DNA from: G965216255 sp965216255
GTDB lineage: Bacteria > Bacteroidota > Rhodothermia > Rhodothermales > Bin80
Direction: 5' to 3'
Assembly: GCA_965216255.1 (NCBI GenBank)
Contig: OZ244148.1
Location: 5,022,001-5,086,000 of the forward strand
DNA length: 64,000 nt
Position 1 is the stretch's first letter. Each line of letters opens with the position of its first letter. Below the pieces are notes generated by a model. That model was given only the letters and a program-made list of their open reading frames with translations, made no database searches and was not told the origin of the DNA. Positions 52,514-61,720 of the stretch are shown in pieces. Position numbers and translations under genes: made by a program.

Positions 52514-55273
52514 CTAAAAGGCCAGGGTGAGCCCCATGCGAACCTGGCGGGGGCTGCTGTACCAGTGTGGACGCGAGTCGTATTCCCCGAGCGTGTGGAT
52601 CCCGGGAAGGCCGTATCGGGGCTCCCAGGTGGCGTGCACGTTGCGCGCTGCCGAAAGGGAATAGGTCGCACGCCCGGTATCGTTAAAGACAAAGTTCTCG
52701 TTCAGCCGATCCAGAAGATTGAATACCTTGACAAATGCCCTGAGGCGCATGCGCCGGACGGCAAATTGCCGGTAGGCATGCAGATCCAGTTTCAGCTTGG
52801 AAGGCTTCCGCCCACTACGCGTTGGCAGATCCACGTTCTGCTCGAGCAGCAGGGGGGAGTAGGGGTAACCCGTAGCGAACTGGCTGCTAATAGAGATGCT
52901 CCAGGCACGGGAACGGGAAATGGTGACCGTGGAGGAGAGAATATGCCGCTGGTCGAATGTCAGGGGCACCACTTCCAGTTCATTTTCCCGGCCCGAGAGG
53001 CGATTGAAGAAGAACCGATTGGCATCGTCATCACTGCCCTCGGCAATCTGGAACGTGTAGTCCACGGTGGCCCACAGGAAGCCGCCAGGGCTGCGGCGCT
53101 TGGTCACGGCGACCGTAATGCCGGTGACATTGGCGTAGGCCTTGTTGAGATAGATATTGTAGAGATCCTCGCCCGCAATGGTGCTGTAACGCACGAGTTG
53201 CAGTGCCATGTAGTCGCGGATGTTCTTGAAATATCCCGTAACGTCGAAAGCGAATACGTCGGTCAACTGCTGCTGTAGCCCGATTTCATACTGGACCGTG
53301 CGTTCCGGTCTCAGGTTGGTGTTGCCGAACGTGGGAGCGGATCCCTTCGGAAATTCGAATTCGGGGTTGATGTACAGATTGCGCAGTGATGGCATCTGCG
53401 CGAAGTGTCCGTAGGAAAAATGTATGATGCCGCGCTCCGTGATGGGGAATGACACGCCCAGACGCGGCAGCAGCAGGTTCTTGGTCTGGGCGCTAGCCAG
53501 TTCGCCGCTCGGCTCAAAAAGATCGGGTATATACTGGCCGTTAGGGTCGAACCGTTCGTAGCGCAGCCCGGCATTGATGATGAAATCATCGTATTCCAAC
53601 TTGTCCTGCACGTATGCGCTCAATTCCAGCACGCGCTGATCTTCATACAGGTCGTGCGACGGATTGTCCACCGGTTCCACGGTGGGCTCGAGATAGCGGT
53701 TACCGTCGAAGAGCACAACGAAGTTTTCACGGCTCAGGCCATGCCCCTGTACTTCCGCTCCTGCCTTGACCTCGTGCGTGACGCCGAACTGCCGCGTGAA
53801 GTCCAATCTGGCGCGCAGGGACTCGGAGTCCTCGTACACATGTCCCTTTTGGTTGCCTCCGACCAGGAAGTTGTTGCCGGGGAAGCCCACGACATTGCCT
53901 CCCCCTATGCCGCCGAAGTCCTTCACGTAGCGCGGGTCAGTGGGGTCCTCGTAGAGGTAGCTCTTGTACGCGCTCAGGGCATAGGAAAGCTTGAGCGTAT
54001 AGAATGCCTGCCCGCTCAGGGTGTGGGTCCAATGAAGGCTGTGGTTCTGGCTGCGTCTTCTCTGCCTGCCGGTCCCGTCGGGATTGTAGCGATAGCCAAA
54101 GCTGAAGGATTTGCTTTCACTGTTGTCCACCAGGAAGGAGTACTCCAGGCGCGTATGACGGCTCGGACGTGCGGACAACTTGGCAAGTAAATTCGACCGT
54201 TCGTTCGGGTTCATGGGCACGCGCTCCGCCGGCAGCGGCAGAGCGCCACCTTCAACGACGCGGCCATCCGAGAACGTGATGGTGCCCTCCGCATAATCCC
54301 ACCACGGCCTGCCATGAATTTCGTAGTACCAGGGAGACACGTTGTAATTGGCGGAGTCGCTGGGCAGGTGTTCGCGGATACCGTAGAGATGCCCGTCATT
54401 GTCGTCGCGCCGTCCGGAGACCAGAAAGCGCAAGCCTTGCCCAAGTGGAATGGGGCCGCTCAGCGAGCCCTCAAGCGTCGTGGTGTGGAGGTCTATGCGT
54501 TCGGGCAGCAAAAAAATGTCGCCATTGGCCGTCAGATAGTCCCCGCCGTAAGCACTCACGGATCCCTCGTAGCGGTTTCCGCCTTCCTTGGTGACCAGGT
54601 TGACGATCGCAGACATCGCCTTGCCGTGTTCGGCATTGAAAGCGCCCGAGATAACCGTCATCTCGTCAATGGCGTCAATGGCGACTCGCGTGGCGATGCC
54701 GTTGGTGTTGAATGGATTGCTGACGGCCAGACCGTCTACCAGATAGGAGATTTCGTTACTTCTGCCGCCTCGTACGTGGAGCTCTCCGCTGGCACCGGTC
54801 GAGACACCGGCCTGCGTGGCTAGCACGCCGAAGAGGCTCTCGACGGGCAGAGCGTCAATCTCTTCGGCGATGACGGTTTTCTTGGAGGCCGTCAGGTCCT
54901 TTTGCACCAGGGGCCTTTCGGCGCGCACGATAATTTCCTGGCCCTCAATCAGCTGCTCTTCAAGCGCGATATCTATGCGTGTGGTCTGTCCCGTCGAGAC
55001 AACGATATCCGTGACTTTTTTCGTCTGGAATCCGATATAGGAAAAGACGAGCGTGTAGGTAGCTGGCCTGACATTGAGGATGACGTAATTGCCGTCACTA
55101 TTGGTTGGGGCGCCCTGGAGCGTACCATCGATTACCACATTTACGCCAATGAGTGCTTCTCCGGTTGCCCCATCGCGGACGGAGCCCGCAACCTTGCCTT
55201 GCCCGTACGCGGCAATCGTGATGGTCCACGATGCAGCGAATAAGGCGGCAACCCGGGTGCAGCTTGTTGGCAT
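52514..55273 (-). CDS. TonB-dependent receptor with carboxypeptidase-regulatory-like domain
   Basis: 919 residues: signal peptide (SWTITIAAYGQ), a carboxypeptidase-regulatory-like domain (KVAGSVRDGATGEALIGVNV, GNYVILNVRPATYTLVFSY, about 25-110), a plug (IDALPVESLFGVLATQAGV, LHVRGGRSNEISYLVDGLAV, AFNAEHGKAMSAIVNLVTKEG, about 125-235) and a 22-strand-type barrel ending in RQVRMGLTLAF. No SusD follows, so it is a stand-alone receptor; the ligand is unknown. The ATG sits only 13 bases below a strong terminator hairpin, so its transcription may depend on readthrough from 55373-57232. It heads the cluster receptor, 1130-residue protein, PorV and amidase. Confidence 0.92.
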   Translation of the reverse strand: MPTSCTRVAALFAASWTITIAAYGQGKVAGSVRDGATGEALIGVNVVIDGTLQGAPTNSDGNYVILNVRPATYTLVFSYIGFQTKKVTDIVVSTGQTTRIDIALEEQLIEGQEIIVRAERPLVQKDLTASKKTVIAEEIDALPVESLFGVLATQAGVSTGASGELHVRGGRSNEISYLVDGLAVSNPFNTNGIATRVAIDAIDEMTVISGAFNAEHGKAMSAIVNLVTKEGGNRYEGSVSAYGGDYLTANGDIFLLPERIDLHTTTLEGSLSGPIPLGQGLRFLVSGRRDDNDGHLYGIREHLPSDSANYNVSPWYYEIHGRPWWDYAEGTITFSDGRVVEGGALPLPAERVPMNPNERSNLLAKLSARPSRHTRLEYSFLVDNSESKSFSFGYRYNPDGTGRQRRRSQNHSLHWTHTLSGQAFYTLKLSYALSAYKSYLYEDPTDPRYVKDFGGIGGGNVVGFPGNNFLVGGNQKGHVYEDSESLRARLDFTRQFGVTHEVKAGAEVQGHGLSRENFVVLFDGNRYLEPTVEPVDNPSHDLYEDQRVLELSAYVQDKLEYDDFIINAGLRYERFDPNGQYIPDLFEPSGELASAQTKNLLLPRLGVSFPITERGIIHFSYGHFAQMPSLRNLYINPEFEFPKGSAPTFGNTNLRPERTVQYEIGLQQQLTDVFAFDVTGYFKNIRDYMALQLVRYSTIAGEDLYNIYLNKAYANVTGITVAVTKRRSPGGFLWATVDYTFQIAEGSDDDANRFFFNRLSGRENELEVVPLTFDQRHILSSTVTISRSRAWSISISSQFATGYPYSPLLLEQNVDLPTRSGRKPSKLKLDLHAYRQFAVRRMRLRAFVKVFNLLDRLNENFVFNDTGRATYSLSAARNVHATWEPRYGLPGIHTLGEYDSRPHWYSSPRQVRMGLTLAF

Positions 55274-55285
55274 GAAGCCGCTAGA

Positions 55286-55324
55286 GGAAAAAAACTGCCG
55301 CGGGACCAGGGTCCCGCGGCAGTT
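55286..55324 (-). terminator. Strong Rho-independent terminator/attenuator before the TonB receptor
   Basis: A near-perfect 13-15 bp GC-rich stem (ACTGCCGCGGGAC, 55294-55306, with GTCCCGCGGCAGT, 55311-55323) with a 2-4 nt loop. On the minus strand it is followed by seven Ts (55288-55294). It lies 49 bases after the stop of 55373-57232 and ends 13 bases before the receptor ATG. Confidence 0.9.
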
Positions 55325-55372
55325 GGCTTTATCGAATGGAAACCAGTAGAAGGCAGCAGCAAGCCCGCTACA

Positions 55373-57232
55373 CTACTTGACAAGCAGCATGGTTCGTGAT
55401 TGCCTGAAATTGCCGTATTCAAGTGTATAGAAATAGCTGCCGCTTGCAACCGGACTTCCCCCGTCCGTTGTACCTTCCCACGTCGCCAGGTGGGTTCCGG
55501 CGGCGAACCACTCATCGTTAACCAGGGTCCTTACCAGGCGGCCGGTCACGTCGTAAATGCGCACGCTGACCTGTTTGTCAATGGGCAGGGTAAACGAAAA
55601 CGAGGTGGACGGATTGAAAGGATTGGGATAGTTGGCGTGGAGCACGTAATCACTGGGCACGATTACGCGCTCATCCACGAAGTCTATGACAAAGCCGTCA
55701 CCGGAGAGGACGCGCAGAAATACGCGGTTGGGATTCGCCGTGGCCTCACGCCGGGTGCGGGTATAGGTGGAATCTTCAGGATTGAATACCTCGTCGTAAA
55801 CAAACAGGCTGTCGTCCACGCCCTGCATGGAGAAGGCAACCTCATTGAATCCGTCGTCGTCGGGATCACCGAGATAGGCGAGCTTCGCCGCAAACTCTGG
55901 CCCGCCAAGGCCGGCTTCCAGGTATTCGGTAACGGTGCCGGCTGAATCAACCACGATTCTGTCGAAGGCGTTGACCATGTCGGCCGGGAAGGGGATATCC
56001 CGAATGGAGTAGTTGGCAGGGTCCTCCACGTCGCCTGAAATATAGTCGGCTATCCGCACCCACACGGGCGCCGTGCCATCGGCATAGGCCTCTTGCGTGT
56101 AGGAGGGGCCGCTGCCTATTAATTCGACCTGGCCATCCTTGTCGATGTCACCGGCCGTTATGCCGAGCGAGGAGAAGTTGGGCAGAAGATCCAGCACCAC
56201 GTTGTCCGCTGTTACCGAGAGCGCATCCTCGCCGGCCTCGTAATTCAGAATGGCCACGTTACCGGTTTGGAGGTTCGGGCAGTATACTTCGTCGTCGCCG
56301 TTGCCGTCCATATCCGTGGCGACGCAGCCGAAAAGGGCAACATGGTCCCCAAGCGCCGCCTGGAGGAACACATCGCCTTCGGACAGGGCCTCATAGGTAT
56401 CCGGGCCGGTAGCCCGCGCATTGCTGAAATTGAAATTATTCCACGACTGCATGGCGATTTCCATTTCACTTCCGCCGTCCAGGTTGGCTGCAATCATGCC
56501 GTAGGGGCTCCCGCCGCCGCGGTTGACGGGGTCAAAGTCTTCCGACGCCCGGGTGCTCCAGCGCGCTTCCTGTACCCAAGTCTCAAACCCACCACCTATA
56601 TCCCCGGTTACGGAAAGCACGTACCAGCTGTCGTAATTGTTTGCGGCCCCGTTGTTGCCAAAGAGCAATTCCTGGATGCCGTCGCCGTCCACATCAATGG
56701 CTGTCATCTGCTCGGTGCGCCAGCGGTCCGGCAAGTCGTCGCCAAAATCGTACAGCGCCGGAATCTGAGAAAAAGTATTGTCCCCGGTCGACTCCAAGGC
56801 GAACAGTGCGGGCCCAAGTCCAAGTGCCACGAGCGGATTGGAAGCACTGAGCTCGCGTCCGGCAAACGTCAGGATTTCGCCCTTGCCGTCGCCGTCCAGG
56901 TCACCTCCGGTGACGGAACGAAGATTTTCTGTACTGCCTATGGCTTCAAGCACTGGCGAACTGTAGACCAGCTCCCACGTGTCCACTCCGGCACTCTCCA
57001 GCACATGCACGCGCCCGCCCCCACTGTAGTCGGCGACCAGTATTTCTGCCTTGCCGTCGCCGTCTAGGTCAAAGGGGCCCGACACGTCGCGCGCACCGGA
57101 CTGCAGTCCCGGCAGGTAGGGCGAATCCGCTGCGTCCATGCCGGGCATCCAGGCAAGATCCACTGTCTGTGCAAGTACTTCCCCGGCGCCCAGGACAAAC
57201 AGGAGCGCCGTAAGTATGGTAAATGTACGCAT
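55373..57232 (-). CDS. FG-GAP/VCBS-repeat secreted protein with T9SS tail
   Basis: 619 residues with signal peptide (FTILTALLFVLGAGEVLAQ). Repeated integrin-like calcium loops are spaced along it: FDLDGDGKAEILVADY, GDLDGDGKGEILTFAG, IDVDGDGIQELLFGN, TDMDGNGDDEVYCPN, GDIDKDGQVELIGSG, LGDPDDDGFNEVAFS. Together these suit a beta-propeller. The C-terminus is a classic sorting domain (HANYPNPFNPSTSFSFTLP, GRLVRTLVNDEWFAAGTH, SGSYFYTLEYG). It is probably a surface protein exported by T9SS. It is transcribed ahead of the TonB receptor, separated from it by the terminator hairpin. Confidence 0.92.
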   Translation of the reverse strand: MRTFTILTALLFVLGAGEVLAQTVDLAWMPGMDAADSPYLPGLQSGARDVSGPFDLDGDGKAEILVADYSGGGRVHVLESAGVDTWELVYSSPVLEAIGSTENLRSVTGGDLDGDGKGEILTFAGRELSASNPLVALGLGPALFALESTGDNTFSQIPALYDFGDDLPDRWRTEQMTAIDVDGDGIQELLFGNNGAANNYDSWYVLSVTGDIGGGFETWVQEARWSTRASEDFDPVNRGGGSPYGMIAANLDGGSEMEIAMQSWNNFNFSNARATGPDTYEALSEGDVFLQAALGDHVALFGCVATDMDGNGDDEVYCPNLQTGNVAILNYEAGEDALSVTADNVVLDLLPNFSSLGITAGDIDKDGQVELIGSGPSYTQEAYADGTAPVWVRIADYISGDVEDPANYSIRDIPFPADMVNAFDRIVVDSAGTVTEYLEAGLGGPEFAAKLAYLGDPDDDGFNEVAFSMQGVDDSLFVYDEVFNPEDSTYTRTRREATANPNRVFLRVLSGDGFVIDFVDERVIVPSDYVLHANYPNPFNPSTSFSFTLPIDKQVSVRIYDVTGRLVRTLVNDEWFAAGTHLATWEGTTDGGSPVASGSYFYTLEYGNFRQSRTMLLVK

Positions 57233-57606
57233 GGTAAATAGGGTTATGGATGGTGACTCCGTTCTATAGTAAGGGTGCTATATACGACACTCTTCAAGAT
57301 AATGCAACCCGTCTCTTGCGCCGTTGGCACGGCAACACGACAGGCGGAGTTGAGTTCGCAGCCGGCGCGGCATTGCGCGCGGCATCCGCAGGGCCTGCCT
57401 GCCTCGGACATGCATCACCAAGATCACCGCGCTGCCTGCCCGAGGCCCGCTCTGTTGCCGGCGTGGCTGCTCGAGCCGCAATAGGGAGCGGGGTGGGCGA
57501 AGTGCGTCCTTGTTTCACGCCACTATCCCTTGCTATCTTGGCGGTGACGGGGCACCAGCCCGGGTCCTGGCGCCACTATCCGTCCGGAATTCGATCTCAC
57601 TTGTCC
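57233..57606. other. Divergent intergenic region
   Basis: About 370 bases between the FG-GAP gene (minus) and the MetE-like gene (plus). The plus frame is open back to 57250, but the protein family begins at 57607. Promoters for both genes are expected here; no riboswitch (SAM or B12) was recognised. Confidence 0.45.
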
Positions 57607-58650
57607 ATGCCACCAGACTTGATCAACCCTACGACTGCCGTGCTACAAACCAGCGTCATCGGAAGTTACGCATGGCCCTCCTGGTTCATTACCGCGGTAG
57701 ATGCAATCAAACGCGGAGACTATGGCCCGAAGGACATACGAGAGACACTGGACGACGCCGTCAACCTGGCCATAAGGGACCAGGAAGAGGCGGGTCTTGA
57801 TGTAGTGAGTGACGGTGAAATGCGCCGCTTCGGGTTCTTTACCGCCGATTTTTACGGACGGCTGACCGGCCTCCGCCAGCGGCCACCGCAGCGCCGGCTC
57901 GGGCCTGGTGGGCACGACCAGCGTGAGCGCTACGCGGCCGAAGCCTCGTTTGCCGCACCCGAGGGCCTGGGTCTCGTGGCGGAATTTGCCTACGCACGCA
58001 CGCGCACGGCGCTTCCACTCAAGGTCCCGTGTCCTGGCCCCTATACGCTGGCAGGGCGCATTGAGACGGGCGCACTCTACCCGGATCGCATGGCCGTGGC
58101 CCATCGCTTCGCGGAAATCATCAACGAGGAGCTTCGGGCGCTTGATGCCGCAGGTGTCACCTTCATCCAGCTGGATGAGCCGTCATACGCCGTGCACAAG
58201 CACGCGCCAGACGAATTCGTGGCGCTCTTCAACCGCACGGTGGAAGGCCTGCGGAGCCGTATTGGCCTACACCTGTGCTTCGGCAACTATATGGGTCGCC
58301 CTGTGGCGCACCGTACCTATGCCCCACTCTTTCCGCATATTCTGGAGGTACGGGCGCACGAAATTCATCTCGAATTCGCCAATCGCCAGATGTCAGAGGT
58401 CCACTTCGCGCGGGATATCGTGGACGCGGGCAAGACCCTCGCAGCCGGGGTCATAGATGTTAAGAACTACTTCATCGAAACCCCGGGAATCGTGGCGGGC
58501 CGGATTCGGCGCATCCTGGAGTATGTGCCCCCGGACCGGCTGGTGTTGGCGCCAGACTGCGGCTTCAGCGAGACCGCCCGGTGGGCAGCGCGCGCCAAGC
58601 TGAACGCGCTGGTTGACGGGGCCCGGCTTGTGCGGGCTGAACTTGGCTAA
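57607..58650 (+). CDS. MetE C-terminal-like (cobalamin-independent) methyltransferase
   Basis: 347 residues from ATG 57607, the point where family similarity begins (VLQTSVIGSYAWPSWF). This is a single catalytic-domain MetE-like protein, about half the length of full MetE. Substrate and zinc-site segments are IRDQEEAGLDVVSDGEM, FIQLDEPSYAVH (about 187-198), GLHLCFGNYMG (the Cys zinc ligand, about 224) and LAPDCGFSET (second Cys, about 318). It probably transfers a methyl group to a thiol such as homocysteine, but the methyl donor for short MetE-like enzymes can be methylcobalamin or another protein. The next gene follows after 16 bases. Confidence 0.88.
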   Translation: MPPDLINPTTAVLQTSVIGSYAWPSWFITAVDAIKRGDYGPKDIRETLDDAVNLAIRDQEEAGLDVVSDGEMRRFGFFTADFYGRLTGLRQRPPQRRLGPGGHDQRERYAAEASFAAPEGLGLVAEFAYARTRTALPLKVPCPGPYTLAGRIETGALYPDRMAVAHRFAEIINEELRALDAAGVTFIQLDEPSYAVHKHAPDEFVALFNRTVEGLRSRIGLHLCFGNYMGRPVAHRTYAPLFPHILEVRAHEIHLEFANRQMSEVHFARDIVDAGKTLAAGVIDVKNYFIETPGIVAGRIRRILEYVPPDRLVLAPDCGFSETARWAARAKLNALVDGARLVRAELG

Positions 58651-58666
58651 GAGGCCGCGTACTCAC

Positions 58667-59479
58667 ATGGCTGACCGAGCCCGAATTGCGCGATTTCTGA
58701 TCAGCGAATCCACGGTGATAACCGTGATCGTGATCAATGCGGCTGTGCTGTTTGCCGATGCATTCCCGACGTTTCCGGCAAGCACGCTCATGTTCTGGAT
58801 CGACTATGCCTGCCTGGTCTACTTCATCGTGGAAGCCGTCCTCAAGATCCGGCAGCCGGGAGGATTCCAGGGATACTGGAGCGACCTGTGGAACAGGGGA
58901 GATTTTCTTATTGTCGCGCTGAGCCTGCCGCTACTGGTCAGCCCATTCCTGCCCGGGCATCTGGAGCACGCCGCGGTCCTGATGCTGATCCGGCTTGGGC
59001 GGCTTTTGCGGTTCACGCGGCTAATGCGCCTGGTACCGGACGCCATAAAGATCTGGTCGGGAGTAATGCGGGCGCTCCGCGCCTCCGTCTATATCTTCCT
59101 CATGTTGTTTGTGCTGAATCTGATACTCGCCATGGGAGCGAACATGCTCTTTGGGACCATACCCGAAGCGGTCGATTATTTTGGTAATCCGCTCAAGTCG
59201 GTCTATTCGCTCTTCAAGGTGTTTACCATCGAAGGCTGGTACGAAATCCCGGATCAACTGGCGGCTCGCGGGGTGTCCGAGGGCTATGTGACGCTGCTAC
59301 GCATCTATTTTACTGTGGCGGTGCTGGCGGGCGGCCTGTTGGGCCTGTCAATAGCCAACGCCGTATTCGTGGATTCCATGGTGGCGGACAATACAAACGA
59401 ATTGGAGCGGATGGTGACGGAGCTTCGCGCTGAAGTGCAGCAATTCCGCAAAGAGGTAACGGGCGCGCAGCAGCGCTAA
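58667..59479 (+). CDS. Voltage-gated-type bacterial ion channel
   Basis: 270 residues from ATG 58667; the frame upstream overlaps the MetE-like end. A six-helix single-domain channel: S1 (TVITVIVINAAVLFADAF), S2 to S3, an S4 with regularly spaced Arg (MLIRLGRLLRFTRLMRLVP, about residues 104-122), S5 (FLMLFVLNLILAMGANMLFG), pore loop with selectivity-filter-like FTIEGWYEIPD (about 185-195) and S6 (GGLLGLSIANAVFVDSMV). A C-terminal coiled coil (NELERMVTELRAEVQQFRKE) suits tetramer assembly. The TIEGW filter resembles TLESW of NaChBac-type sodium channels, with Ser replaced by Gly. Confidence 0.9.
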   Translation: MADRARIARFLISESTVITVIVINAAVLFADAFPTFPASTLMFWIDYACLVYFIVEAVLKIRQPGGFQGYWSDLWNRGDFLIVALSLPLLVSPFLPGHLEHAAVLMLIRLGRLLRFTRLMRLVPDAIKIWSGVMRALRASVYIFLMLFVLNLILAMGANMLFGTIPEAVDYFGNPLKSVYSLFKVFTIEGWYEIPDQLAARGVSEGYVTLLRIYFTVAVLAGGLLGLSIANAVFVDSMVADNTNELERMVTELRAEVQQFRKEVTGAQQR

Positions 59480-59496
59480 TGGCGCCCTACTCACAC

Positions 59497-59519
59497 GCCG
59501 CAGGGACGCTGCGGCTCTT
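59497..59519 (+). terminator. Possible weak terminator after the ion channel gene
   Basis: Stem GCCGCAG/CTGCGGC with loop GGACG (59497-59515), followed only by TCTTC. The poor T tract makes this tentative; it could serve either strand. Confidence 0.35.
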
Positions 59520-59523
59520 CAAG

Positions 59524-59601
59524 TGGCGGTCCGGACGGGACTCGAACCCGCGACCTCTGGCGTGACAGGCCAGCGTTCTAACCAAACTGAACTACCGGAC
59601 C
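59524..59601 (-). tRNA. tRNA-Asp (GUC)
   Basis: Cloverleaf on the minus strand: acceptor GGTCCGG/CCGGACC, anticodon stem CTGGC/GCCAG with loop CTGTCAC (anticodon GTC), T arm GCGGGTTCGAGTCCCGT. The CCA tail is encoded (59524-59526). Confidence 0.97.
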
Positions 59602-59669
59602 CACTGGAGTGCAAAACTACGGCAATGCTGTCCCGGGAGCAAGCGCATTCAGCAAAGAACAAACCAATG

Positions 59670-59742
<73 letters not shown>

Positions 59743-59780
59743 GGAAATGCCCGTGAACACCCTGGGGGCGTGCCGGTTTC

Positions 59781-61622
59781 CTACCTTGCGCTGCTAGTCT
59801 GCTCGTTCTCCAGTATCGCTCGCAGCATGCGGGGACCGTAGCGTTCCAGCTTTATGTCACCCACTCCCGGGAGGGCCGCAAATTCTTTCATGGTGCGGGG
59901 ACGCCGCCCTGCCATGGCCACGAGCGTTCGGTCACCGAATACCACATAGGGCGGCACGCTCTGCGTCCGGGCAATCTCGAGCCGAAGCGCCCGCAGGGCC
60001 TGAAAGAGGGCTTCGTCCTCCGGGGATACCGGCTGAGCGGAGCGTCTTGCCGCCGGGCGTTTTGTCCTATCCTTTCGCTTTGTCACGTCCTTGCGTAGTC
60101 GAACGCGGCGCTCGCCGTGCAAAACCGGCTTGCATTTCTGCGTCAACCGCAGCGACCCGTAGCCTTGCATGTCCACGCTTAAAAGGTCATAGGACACGAG
60201 CTGGCGTATGACGCTGCTCCATTCGGCGCGCGAGAGCTCGCCGCCAATGTTGAACGTGCTCACACGATCATGCCGATGCTGCTGGACCTTGTCCGTATGT
60301 TGGCCAAGCAGGACATCGACAAGGTGACCTGCCCCAAACCGCTGTCCTGTGCGGACGGCGCACGAGAGCACCTTTTGCGCAGCAATGGTGCCGTCCCACG
60401 TGTCTGTCGGTGACAGGCAATTGTCGCAGTTGTCGCACGGTGCGGCATACGATTCTCCGAAATAGCCAAGGATCGCCTGGCGGCGGCACTGGGCGGTCTC
60501 GCAGTAGCCCAGGAAGGCATTGAGTTTTTGGCGCTCCTGGCCCTTGTGGGCCTTGTCGGCGTCAGACATCTCCATCAGCCGGCGCCGGGCCACAACATCT
60601 CCCAGGCTGTAGGTCATCCAGGCCGTGGCCGGGAGCCCGTCGCGGCCGGCGCGGCCCGTTTCCTGGTAATAGGCCTCCATGCTGCTCGGCATGTCCACAT
60701 GGGCCACAAACCGCACGTTGGGCTTGTCTATTCCCATGCCGAAGGCCACTGTGGCAACGACCATGAACCCTTCTTCACGCAGAAACAGCTCTTGATTGCG
60801 CATTCTGAGTGCAGCCGGAAGCCCGGCGTGGTAGGGCAGCGCGGAGCATCCCTGGCTATTTAGCCAGTTGCTGGTCTGCTCTACCCGGTTACGAGAGAGG
60901 CAATACACGATGCCCGCGTCGCCGGCATGGTTCTGCTGGACAAAGTGCAGGAGCTGCTGCCGGTATCGCTGCTTGAGTCCGACCACATAGCGAATGTTGG
61001 GCCTGTCGAAGCTCGAAACGAACACGTGCTCCGCAGCAATCCCAAGCCGCCGACAGATTTCGCTCTGGGTCGGCCCGTCTGCCGTGGCCGTGACGGCGAT
61101 GCAGGGCACACCGGGAAAGCGCTCTCGCAGCGCCGATAACTGCAGATAGTCAGGCCTGAAGTCGTGTCCCCACTGGGCAATGCAGTGGGCTTCGTCGATG
61201 GCAAGCAGAGAGAGGGGGACGTTGGTTAGAAGGTTCAGGAGCGACCCGCTGGCAAGCCTTTCCGGTGCTACATACAGGAGGTCCAGGTGGCCTTCCCGCA
61301 GTTGTCTGCGGATCGCATTCCGCTCATCCGGCTGCAGGCTGGAATTCAGAAACGCGGCCATGACCCCGTTTTGCCGCAGTCCATCTACCTGGTCCTTCAT
61401 CAGGGCGATCAGCGGCGAGACCACGATGGCCACTCCGCGGCGTAGCATGGCGGGGATCTGGAAGCAAAGTGACTTGCCCCCGCCTGTGGGCATGATGGCC
61501 AGCGCATTCTGGCCGCGCAGGACATGCTCGATAATGCGCTCCTGCTGCCCGCGAAATCCCGTGAACCCGAACACCTTCCTGAGGACGCTCGTCGGTGTGG
61601 GGTCCCCCTGTACCCGTGCCAT
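59781..61622 (-). CDS. recQ: ATP-dependent DNA helicase RecQ
   Basis: 613 residues. Motif I MPTGGGKSLCFQIP (Walker A, 44-57), the DEAH box AIDEAHCIAQWGHDFRPDY (141-159), IAVTATADGPTQSEICRRL, SSFDRPNIRYVV, TVAFGMGIDKPNVRFVAHVD and YYQETGRAGRDGLPA. The RecQ zinc site is seen in CRRQAILGYF and CDNCDNC, then the winged-helix region, and a C-terminal HRDC domain (LRALRLEIARTQSVPPYVVF to LPGVGDIKLERYG). RecQ unwinds recombination and stalled-fork intermediates in the cytoplasm. It is divergent from acs over 98 bases, and the two tRNA genes lie downstream on the same strand. Confidence 0.97.
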   Translation of the reverse strand: MARVQGDPTPTSVLRKVFGFTGFRGQQERIIEHVLRGQNALAIMPTGGGKSLCFQIPAMLRRGVAIVVSPLIALMKDQVDGLRQNGVMAAFLNSSLQPDERNAIRRQLREGHLDLLYVAPERLASGSLLNLLTNVPLSLLAIDEAHCIAQWGHDFRPDYLQLSALRERFPGVPCIAVTATADGPTQSEICRRLGIAAEHVFVSSFDRPNIRYVVGLKQRYRQQLLHFVQQNHAGDAGIVYCLSRNRVEQTSNWLNSQGCSALPYHAGLPAALRMRNQELFLREEGFMVVATVAFGMGIDKPNVRFVAHVDMPSSMEAYYQETGRAGRDGLPATAWMTYSLGDVVARRRLMEMSDADKAHKGQERQKLNAFLGYCETAQCRRQAILGYFGESYAAPCDNCDNCLSPTDTWDGTIAAQKVLSCAVRTGQRFGAGHLVDVLLGQHTDKVQQHRHDRVSTFNIGGELSRAEWSSVIRQLVSYDLLSVDMQGYGSLRLTQKCKPVLHGERRVRLRKDVTKRKDRTKRPAARRSAQPVSPEDEALFQALRALRLEIARTQSVPPYVVFGDRTLVAMAGRRPRTMKEFAALPGVGDIKLERYGPRMLRAILENEQTSSAR

Positions 61623-61720
61623 GGCTGCAAGTATACGGATTTCGCCCGGAGGAACCTTCAGGACGCAGTCCGTACCTTTACCCGCTGCGGCCTTCTTATC
61701 ATCCCATCAGTTTGGTAGTC

